54,315 nt of DNA from Bacteroides sp. (GTDB lineage: Bacteria; Bacteroidota; Bacteroidia; Bacteroidales; Bacteroidaceae), in the NCBI GenBank assembly GCA_017472925.1, contig JAFUNS010000027.1, forward strand, positions 1-54,315. The letters are read 5' to 3'. The notes under the pieces were generated by a model. It was not told where the DNA came from, ran no database searches, and saw nothing but the letters and a program-made list of their open reading frames with translations. Below are positions 43,716-50,398 of this stretch, in pieces. How positions within the stretch are numbered: position 1 is the stretch's first letter; every line of letters starts with the position of its first letter. Made by a program: the position numbers and the translations under genes.

Positions 43716-45275
43716 ATGGAACATCCCTCCATACAGACATATCCCATACTCCGGTTGGCCATACCTTTGGCAATCGGAGTCTTTTTTGCCGGTAATTTCC
43801 CCGATTTCCTCCCCATTGGGGCATATATTGGGGGAATTTTGGGAGTATTTGTGTTCTTGGGTTGGCTGATGTTTGGCAAACGGTACGATTGGCGCTGGAT
43901 GTTTGGTGGAGGCATATTCCTTTTGTTCTTCTTGATAGGCGGATTGCGGATGTCGCACCAATGGCGACAAGTGAATAAGGTTTGGCCCGAGGAAAAGCGG
44001 ATTTATCAAGGGATAGTACAGGAAATGCCCGAAGAAAAGCCTAAGACCATTCAGTGTAAAACGACGCTTTCTGATGGACAAAACGTCATTTTATACCTCG
44101 CAAAAGATAGTTTTTCAACGACATTGGCCACGGGCGACCGTTTGTGGCTATACACCCAAATCCGTCCACCGATGAATACCGGCTATACAGGAACGTTTGA
44201 CTATGCCTCTTATTTGTTGCACAAGGGGGTGAGTGGCACGTCGTATATCCCCTCGGGGAGTTGGATGAAAAGCGGACGATCCGCCCCATTGACGTGGAAA
44301 CAACGGGCTTTGCAAGTGCGTCAACAGATAGTGGACAAGTATAGGGAATGGGGAATAGGCGAGGGACAATTGCCTGTCCTTTCGGCTCTTACGGTGGGCT
44401 TTAAAGGCGATTTAAGCGATGATGTAAGGCAGACCTATGCCGTGGCGGGTATTGCTCATGTATTGGCCTTGTCGGGCATGCATATCGGCTTTCTATGGAT
44501 GCTGGTCAGTGTATTGTTGCGCCCCTTGGGAAACGCTCTTTTCATGCGTGTTCTGCGTTGGATATTGGCAACCGTTTTGTTATGGATATTTGCGTTTATC
44601 GCGGGGTTGGAGGCATCAGTAGTTCGTGCGGTAGTGATGTGTATGCTCATGGAATTGGGACGTATGGCGGGCGGGAAAACACTGTCTATGAATACGCTGG
44701 CTATTGCCGCACTCTTCATGCTGTTGTACAATCCTTCTTATTTGTTCGATGTCAGTTTCCAATTGTCCTTTTTGGCTGTTCTTTTCATCCTGTTGCTCTA
44801 TCCGTTGCTCAGTAGGGCATGTCCTTCTCAGCATCGTTGGGTGAAGGCGATATGGAATGTCATGGCTGTATCGATAGCTGCGCAAGTGGGTACGGCTCCG
44901 TTGGTGATGTATTATTTCCACAACTTCTCGGTTTATTTTTTGTTGGCCAATTTAGGGGTAGCCTTGTGGGTTCCTTGCATCATTTATACCGCTTTGGGAA
45001 CGATGGCGCTTTCTTTCATTCCGCTTCTGCAGGGATGGGGAATCAAGTTGCTCGATGGGTTGGTGGCTATGTTCAATGCCTTTGCCTCGTGGATAAGTCA
45101 GTTGCCGGGCTCCTCCCTTATTTCGTTCCATCCGCATCTGGTAGATGTGTGTGGAGCGTATTTGCTCATGGCTATCGGATTTTGGTATATCCTGACGCGT
45201 AAACGGAAAGTCATTCTTGTTTTTATGGGGTGTATGGCCGGTTGGTTGGGGTTGCATTGCTGTATGTTCCTTTGA
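43716..45275 (+). CDS. ComEC/Rec2-family membrane protein, short form
   Basis: 519 aa from ATG 43716. N-terminal DUF4131-like part with TM helices, an OB-like beta region (about 90-170), then the Competence domain (G-I-A-H-V-L-A-L-S-G-M-H-I-G-F, about 245-265) and many TM helices to the end. The metallo-beta-lactamase domain of full-length ComEC (about 750 aa) is missing; the frame simply ends after the last helices. It forms the inner-membrane DNA channel in competent bacteria; use in a gut anaerobe is unclear. Confidence 0.88.
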   Translation: MEHPSIQTYPILRLAIPLAIGVFFAGNFPDFLPIGAYIGGILGVFVFLGWLMFGKRYDWRWMFGGGIFLLFFLIGGLRMSHQWRQVNKVWPEEKRIYQGIVQEMPEEKPKTIQCKTTLSDGQNVILYLAKDSFSTTLATGDRLWLYTQIRPPMNTGYTGTFDYASYLLHKGVSGTSYIPSGSWMKSGRSAPLTWKQRALQVRQQIVDKYREWGIGEGQLPVLSALTVGFKGDLSDDVRQTYAVAGIAHVLALSGMHIGFLWMLVSVLLRPLGNALFMRVLRWILATVLLWIFAFIAGLEASVVRAVVMCMLMELGRMAGGKTLSMNTLAIAALFMLLYNPSYLFDVSFQLSFLAVLFILLLYPLLSRACPSQHRWVKAIWNVMAVSIAAQVGTAPLVMYYFHNFSVYFLLANLGVALWVPCIIYTALGTMALSFIPLLQGWGIKLLDGLVAMFNAFASWISQLPGSSLISFHPHLVDVCGAYLLMAIGFWYILTRKRKVILVFMGCMAGWLGLHCCMFL

Positions 45276-45286
45276 GGCTGGATTTT

Positions 45287-45365
45287 ATAGGAAAACGCAT
45301 CTTTTTAAGGGCTTGTTTTATTGGAAAACGCAGTTTTTTACGGTGGTTTTTCATTGGAAAACGCA
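45287..45365 (+). repeat. Three copies of ATWGGAAAACGCA at exact 33-bp spacing
   Basis: Copies start at 45287, 45320 and 45353. The 13-bp motif is conserved; the 20 bp between copies are T-rich but differ. 33 bp is about three helical turns. It ends 18 bp before a -7-like box, so an activator array upstream of a now lost gene is possible. Confidence 0.65.
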
Positions 45366-45560
45366 CCTCGCATCAAAAAATGTACTATCTTTTGCACTAA
45401 CAAAAAGGCAGTAACATGAAATGATTAATTAAATTTATTTTAATTCCGCAAACATCAATATCGGGTTTAGTTTTTTCTATACCTTACATTAGGCTGACAC
45501 CTTTTGCTTGTGCCTACAAAAATACAATTCCTTCTTCAACCTTCCAAAGATACCATTTAA

Positions 45561-45622
45561 CTTCTTACTCAAGCTCAAGAATCACGGTGAAGGTCTCGAA
45601 GGTAGTCAAGAATTCGCCGGTA
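45561..45622 (-). pseudogene. C-terminal remnant of the duplicated lipoprotein gene
   Basis: On the minus strand it reads E-F-L-T-T-F-E-T-F-T-V-I-L-E-L-E-stop, matching the end of the protein at 47570 (E-F-L-T-T-F-D-T-F-T-V-I-L-S-L-S). About 55 bp align with one inserted base near the stop. The rest of that gene copy is absent. Confidence 0.75.
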
Positions 45623-45643
45623 TATATTTAAAAAGTTTATGAT

Positions 45644-47428
45644 TCATTCTATTCTTTCACTCTGAAACTCCGCAAACACCACATTCTGCCCATACATGTA
45701 CTTATGCGAGAGCGTGGTACAAACGCTGTTCACCAACGCCAAGCCTAAGGATACATCGCTGTCCTCCAGGTTGAAGTCGTGCGACTGCAAAACCGGATTG
45801 AACGGACGGCCGGCATCTTTCAGCGCCAGGCTCACCTTCCCTCCTCCCACGGCTACACGGAGGTCCATGTACGGATGGTGCTTGTGCGACTGGTGACGGA
45901 CAATGTTCAGCATCAGCTCCTCACAACAGATGCTCACCGCCATGACCGCCACACCATTTACTGCCCTACGCTCCAGAAACTCGCATACCTGACCGATGGC
46001 GTCGACCACCGGCTTCGTTTCGTACCCCACCGAGAGTTCCACCACCTCATGCTCCTCGTTGTCCAGCACCAGCAGTTGGCCACCGCCACGCTTCATCCGC
46101 AGATAGGCGATGATGCCCGACTGCACCGCCAGCAACAGAAAGGCCGACAGCGGAAAGCTCCACCACACCCACGAAGGCGCCCCGTGCGATACCGCCCACA
46201 CACCCGCCACCATGAACAATGTCTGCAGCGACGAAAACAGCACGGACCACCAGCGACGGTCCATCACCTGAAAGTAACTGCGCAAGAACAGACTCAGCGC
46301 ATGCGGTACGAGCATCAACGAGAAGATGCGGGCCACTGCCGGCCACTCTGGCGGCATCGCTATTCCCTCGCTGAATATTCCGGCCACCCCGTCGGGAAAG
46401 CAACAGACCACCAGCACGATGACCGCTACCAACCCTGCTATCAGGATGACCAGCTGGCGTATCAGCATATAGAAACCCTTGCCGTCTTTCTCGCCTATGA
46501 GCATACCGCCGATGGAAAGTACCGCTCCCTCGGCACCATCTACCACGACCAGCACCAGCATGAGTATCTGTATGCAGATGGCCCATTGGAACAATCCCTG
46601 ATCGCCCAGTGAAGCGCCTATCAGGCCGTTTAGCCAGAAGAGCATCAGGCTGTACATCAGCTCGTTTACCAGCATGGGCGTACCTTCCTTCAGTCCGGCC
46701 AGGGTGACGTTCATAATGTTCTTCTTCGGCCACTGCCAGCGGTATGACACGCCCTGCCTGCGCATGCACAAGGCAAAGACGAGGATGACCAGCAGGCTGT
46801 TGACCAGCATGGCATAGGCCGCTCCCCGTATACCCATATCCAGATAGCCCACGCACAGCACTTCGGAGCACACGTGGCACACACCGCCCACCAGTAACGC
46901 CTTGGTAACCAACTGCGGCTGCCCGTCGGCTTCGACCAGGCTCACCAGCGATGAAACCAGGATGGTGAAACCGAAGCACCACGGAAGCACCTGCAGATAG
47001 TCGGTGAGGTAGGCCAACAGATGTCCGTTGCCACCCAGCAGGGAAGCTATCCGGTCGGCGAATTGCCAGCAGGCTACCCCAATGCATCCGCCGATAATCA
47101 CTGCCTGAAAGACGGCCGAGGTGAAAACCATGTTTACCTTCGCAAACTGGCGGTTGCCGATGGCTTTCGATGCCATGATGGCCGGCCCCACCCCTATCAG
47201 TGTACTGATGGCAGATACCAGCATCGTTAGCGGCATCACCAGGCTGATGGCCGATAGAGCGTCGCTACCTACATAATGCCCCAGGATGATGGCATCGACG
47301 GTGACCGTGAGCTGCATGACGGCCGACGAAACCAACGATGCCCACAGGTAGTTCCGGAAGGCATGTGATATGAGGTAGGAGTTTCTTACATTCATCGCTA
47401 TAGGGTGGTTTTCATGAGAGTGTGTCAT
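45644..47428 (-). CDS. MATE-type efflux transporter fused to an RsbW-like ATPase domain
   Basis: 594 aa. Residues 1-440 form 12 TM helices of the MATE/MOP type (Q-L-T-V-T-V-D-A-I-I-L-G-H-Y-V-G, P-L-T-M-L-V-S-A). Residues about 465-590 are a Bergerat-fold HATPase: N-box E-E-L-M-L-N (E504, N508), L-K-D-A-G-R-P-F (D538, G540), L-G-L-A-L-V-N near 562. This type of domain is seen in anti-sigma kinases such as RsbW/SpoIIAB. The transporter exports drugs or cations; the added domain may couple it to a phosphorylation switch. The gene is clearly richer in G+C than its neighbours, and has a repeat pair just upstream, which suggests recent arrival. Confidence 0.88.
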   Translation of the reverse strand: MTHSHENHPIAMNVRNSYLISHAFRNYLWASLVSSAVMQLTVTVDAIILGHYVGSDALSAISLVMPLTMLVSAISTLIGVGPAIMASKAIGNRQFAKVNMVFTSAVFQAVIIGGCIGVACWQFADRIASLLGGNGHLLAYLTDYLQVLPWCFGFTILVSSLVSLVEADGQPQLVTKALLVGGVCHVCSEVLCVGYLDMGIRGAAYAMLVNSLLVILVFALCMRRQGVSYRWQWPKKNIMNVTLAGLKEGTPMLVNELMYSLMLFWLNGLIGASLGDQGLFQWAICIQILMLVLVVVDGAEGAVLSIGGMLIGEKDGKGFYMLIRQLVILIAGLVAVIVLVVCCFPDGVAGIFSEGIAMPPEWPAVARIFSLMLVPHALSLFLRSYFQVMDRRWWSVLFSSLQTLFMVAGVWAVSHGAPSWVWWSFPLSAFLLLAVQSGIIAYLRMKRGGGQLLVLDNEEHEVVELSVGYETKPVVDAIGQVCEFLERRAVNGVAVMAVSICCEELMLNIVRHQSHKHHPYMDLRVAVGGGKVSLALKDAGRPFNPVLQSHDFNLEDSDVSLGLALVNSVCTTLSHKYMYGQNVVFAEFQSERIE

Positions 47429-47434
47429 GATGTA

Positions 47435-47526
47435 TTTTAGGCACGGATTACACGGATTGCACGGATATATTTGATGGACACATACACTAAAAAACCGTGT
47501 TAATCCGTGTAATCCGTGCCAAAAAA
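47435..47526. repeat. Short coding-free inverted pair of the CACGGATTN repeat
   Basis: Arms at 47435-47466 and 47495-47526 share GGCACGGATTACACGGATT (19 bp) perfectly; loop 28 bp. Same family as the GxxExxY element arms. It lies between the MATE start and the terminator of the lipoprotein gene, at the edge of the GC-rich segment. Confidence 0.8.
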
Positions 47527-47556
47527 ATAAGTGGATGCGTATTTTGACACATCCAC
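47521..47556 (-). terminator. Rho-independent terminator of the duplicated lipoprotein gene
   Basis: 10-bp stem GTGGATGCGT / ACACATCCAC (one mismatch, 47531-47556) with T-tract on the minus strand. Nearly the same hairpin as the prfC terminator at 22754. 13 bp below the stop. Confidence 0.8.
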
Positions 47557-47569
47557 ATAAATAGTAGAC

Positions 47570-49312
47570 TTACTTCTTGCTCAAGCTCAAGATAACGGTG
47601 AAGGTATCGAAGGTAGTCAAGAATTCGGTTTCCAGCTCCTTGATTTGTGCTTCGGTCATCTTCAATCCTGCGTTCTCTTTCTCAATGAGTTCTACGAAGC
47701 CACCCATCCAGGCACCCTGCTTCGGCATGATGATGAAGAGGCGGTCGCCATCTTCATCCGGGAAGGCAGTGGCATTTACCTTATATACTTCGCTGCCTTC
47801 GTAGAGGTTGAACACCAACGAGTTTCCATCGAGGGTGTAATTCTTGTGCTTGGTTTCGCCACCCATTTGGTGTTCCAACTTGCCATCGGCTGCAAAAGTA
47901 GCATCGGCAAAGAATGCTTTCGATGCTTCGATGATGCGTTCACCGTGCAACATCTCTACCGGAATGGAGTTCTTTCCTTGGAAAGTGATACCTTCAGGAA
48001 GTTGAAGAGCGGTTTTGCCTGCTTCAGCATCTACTCTCACTGCAGAGTTCAGATAGGTGTATTTACCGGCAATGTCGAAAGATTCCTTTACGCGATAATT
48101 AACACGGTCGCCCGTTGCATCATTCCTCATTTGTATGAACTTATCTGCGGTAACTTCGATTACCTCCGTCTTGGTCACACTCTCACCATCTTCTACATAC
48201 TCACGAGTCAGCTTGTTGCCTTCCATTCGATAAGTACCTCTTCGTTCTCTCCAACCATTGCTTACTCCATAACCCACCTGAGAATAAGAGTTGTCCGACT
48301 CAAAAACCAGATACATGCTCGATTGTGGAGTAAAGTCGAACCATTGTCCCACAATCAGCTGCGGATAGTCCTTATAAGGATCCACATCCTCTGCAGCATT
48401 GTATTCGCCAGTCTTCGAGAGGCTGAGCACTACGGTAAAGGTTTCGAAAGTATCCATAAACTCTTTTTCGAGCGCTGCAACCACTTCGTCGGTTATTACG
48501 TTGGCTGGATTTTCCTTGCGGATGACATCCGCCAAACCACCTACCCAGGCTTCCTGCTTCGGAATAATGATAAAGAGACGGTCGCCATCTTCGTCCGGGA
48601 ACGAAGTAGCATTCAGCTCATGACCCTTATTGAGTTCGAACGAGAGGTTGTTGCCATCGAGCGCATAGTCCTTGTACATCACAGTACCATCTACGGTATG
48701 TCTCAACTTGGCATTCGGTGTAAACATGGCATCGGCAAAGAAAGACTTCATTTGCTCTACAATGCGGTCGCCGTGCAATGTTTCTACCGAGATAGTATTC
48801 TTTCCTCCAAAGGTGATGCCTTCCGGAAGCTTTATTTCGGTCTTTCCTGCTTTAGCATCTACTCTTACGGCAGAATTCAAGTAAGAGTATTTACCGGTGA
48901 TGTCAAATTGTTCTTTTGCACGATATAAAATGATTTCACCAAACTCAGGATGTTCTAGATTGCCACCAGCTTTATAGACTAGCTTTTCAGGAGTTATCTC
49001 TACAATGTTGCTATACTCTTTGGAATTCGACATTGTATTAATCAATCTATTTCCGTCAAGGCGATAAGTTCCAGCGCTTTCCGTCCAACCGATTTTGTTA
49101 TTATGACCAACCTCTTTATATGTGCCATCTGCTTGAAAATCGATATATCCACTCGCCTCCGGCGTAAAGTTAAACCACTTACCCACAATCAGTCGGGAGT
49201 ATTCCTTCTCCAACTCCTTTAAATAATCGTCGTCGTCATCGCTACAAGCACTCATAGCGAAGCAGAGCATCACAGCCACTAAGGCCATACCTATGATTCT
49301 GAATGTCTTCAT
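47570..49312 (-). CDS. Surface lipoprotein with two tandem copies of a lipocalin-like domain
   Basis: 580 aa. Signal peptide with lipobox M-S-A-C and then S-D-D-D-D-D, matching the acidic surface-export signal of Bacteroides lipoproteins. The mature part is a tandem duplication of about 275 aa: each half opens L-I-V-G-x-W-F-(N/D)-F-T-P and ends M/L-x-T-F-(E/D)-T-F-T-V-(V/I)-L-S-L-S-K. The opening, with G-T-Y-R-(L/M)-(D/E)-G-N, resembles lipocalin-like DUF4923/DUF5640 domains. Likely ligand-binding or structural; not an enzyme I recognise. Shares its signal cassette with the next two genes upstream. Confidence 0.8.
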   Translation of the reverse strand: MKTFRIIGMALVAVMLCFAMSACSDDDDDYLKELEKEYSRLIVGKWFNFTPEASGYIDFQADGTYKEVGHNNKIGWTESAGTYRLDGNRLINTMSNSKEYSNIVEITPEKLVYKAGGNLEHPEFGEIILYRAKEQFDITGKYSYLNSAVRVDAKAGKTEIKLPEGITFGGKNTISVETLHGDRIVEQMKSFFADAMFTPNAKLRHTVDGTVMYKDYALDGNNLSFELNKGHELNATSFPDEDGDRLFIIIPKQEAWVGGLADVIRKENPANVITDEVVAALEKEFMDTFETFTVVLSLSKTGEYNAAEDVDPYKDYPQLIVGQWFDFTPQSSMYLVFESDNSYSQVGYGVSNGWRERRGTYRMEGNKLTREYVEDGESVTKTEVIEVTADKFIQMRNDATGDRVNYRVKESFDIAGKYTYLNSAVRVDAEAGKTALQLPEGITFQGKNSIPVEMLHGERIIEASKAFFADATFAADGKLEHQMGGETKHKNYTLDGNSLVFNLYEGSEVYKVNATAFPDEDGDRLFIIMPKQGAWMGGFVELIEKENAGLKMTEAQIKELETEFLTTFDTFTVILSLSKK

Positions 49313-49344
49313 AATTTCTTTATTTTTAATGTTATTATTACCGA

Positions 49345-49370
49345 CGTTACCATTTTACAAAGCTTTGTTA
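49345..49370 (-). promoter_or_regulatory. Shared upstream element, copy 1
   Basis: CGTTACCATTTTACAAA followed by GCTTTGTT; the core ACAAAGCTTTGT (49357-49368) is a perfect 12-bp palindrome. A near-identical copy lies upstream of the MACPF gene at 52767. It is 33-58 bp before the start of the duplicated lipoprotein. Confidence 0.55.
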
Positions 49371-49380
49371 CAATTTCTGG

Positions 49381-50376
49381 TTATTTGCCCAAAAACTTAT
49401 TGATTCGTTTCTTTGCATTCTCACGGATATTGTAATAATACAACTTGTAGTCGCTGCCATGGAGGGCATACTCGCCGATGCCTTGTTCGTCGGCAGGCTG
49501 TTCGGGTATACCCACAATCAGCACTTCGTATTGACGGACCGGGTCGTACATCACCTGAGTGGAATAGCGCTCACGAGTGTTCAAAGCTCCCAAGTGGCGC
49601 GGGTCGTCGGCTTCCACCTTTTCATAATCGTGCTTCCACGATACCGGATTGATGGACAACGCTCCTTCGTGGCACACCAAGTTGTAGGAGCTGAACTTGC
49701 CGTCCTCCATGCGCTCACAATTCCACGAGATGACAACTTGCGTATCAGTCTCTCCCTCGGCAAACTTAAGGTGAGTGTACTTCGCAAAGTAGTCCTTGGA
49801 GTAAGAATATCCCAACGGATAAGCCGCAATCATACGGCTATATACCTCGAGATGCTCCGCCATGTAGTCCGACAAGAGGAACTTCAGCACGTTGGAACCT
49901 TGTGAGTGTCCTGCCAAGATGAACGGACGACCGTTGTTGTAATGCTTCAGATAATACTCGAATGCCGCCAACGCATCGTGGTAAGGCACATCGGCCACCA
50001 GCTGTTCCTGCTCCTCCAATGAGTAGCTCAACGACTTCATGGCATTGAGCTGGCGGTAATAGGGTGCAAAGACATTCGCCACTCCCTCGAAGCAAGAAGC
50101 CTGCCCGTCATACACTCCGGGCACTTTCGCACGCATTGAAGCATTGTCGATGGTGTTTACCAAGCCGTCGGCATCGGTCGGATCCCAAGCCGTGGGATAC
50201 AGGTAGAACACATCCGCTTCATGCTCTACGGCGGAAATCTTCACCCAGTTGGTCGTATCGGAGTAGTCTATTTCGTAATTCTGTTCCTCCACTTTTTCAT
50301 TGTCATTGCAAGCAGTCATGCTTACACCTGACATAACAGCTATAAGGGCTGCTCCTATAGTTCTGAATGTTTTCAT
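49381..50376 (-). CDS. DUF3089-family alpha/beta-hydrolase lipoprotein
   Basis: 331 aa. Lipoprotein signal with lipobox M-T-A-C (about 20-23), then N-D-N-E. The hydrolase core opens A-D-V-F-Y-L-Y-P-T-A-W and has the nucleophile elbow A-G-H-S-Q-G-S (Ser158), characteristic of DUF3089. D and H of the triad are expected near the C-terminus. Probably an esterase or lipase at the cell surface; substrate unknown. Between MACPF and the duplicated lipoprotein on one strand, 22 bp below the MACPF stop. Confidence 0.85.
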   Translation of the reverse strand: MKTFRTIGAALIAVMSGVSMTACNDNEKVEEQNYEIDYSDTTNWVKISAVEHEADVFYLYPTAWDPTDADGLVNTIDNASMRAKVPGVYDGQASCFEGVANVFAPYYRQLNAMKSLSYSLEEQEQLVADVPYHDALAAFEYYLKHYNNGRPFILAGHSQGSNVLKFLLSDYMAEHLEVYSRMIAAYPLGYSYSKDYFAKYTHLKFAEGETDTQVVISWNCERMEDGKFSSYNLVCHEGALSINPVSWKHDYEKVEADDPRHLGALNTRERYSTQVMYDPVRQYEVLIVGIPEQPADEQGIGEYALHGSDYKLYYYNIRENAKKRINKFLGK

Positions 50377-50398
50377 CTTGTTCTTTTTTTACACTTGA

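Larger units (their letters stand above)
45276..45643. other. 368-bp gap with periodic repeat, beheaded start and a gene remnant
   Basis: It contains the 33-bp-spaced GGAAAACGCA repeat (45287-45365), a promoter-like TATCTTTTGCAC with ATG-AAA-TGA at 45416, and a remnant of the lipoprotein gene found intact at 47570 (45561-45616). No intact gene. It looks like a recombination scar next to the MATE gene. Confidence 0.6.

Noticed and set aside
45287-45365. CRISPR-like array
   Set aside because: Only three copies, 13 conserved bases, T-rich spacers and no cas genes.
46047-47087. 346-codon minus frame inside the MATE gene and a 277-codon plus frame at 45779
   Set aside because: Both are by-products of the GC-rich MATE gene, which has all family motifs in its own frame.
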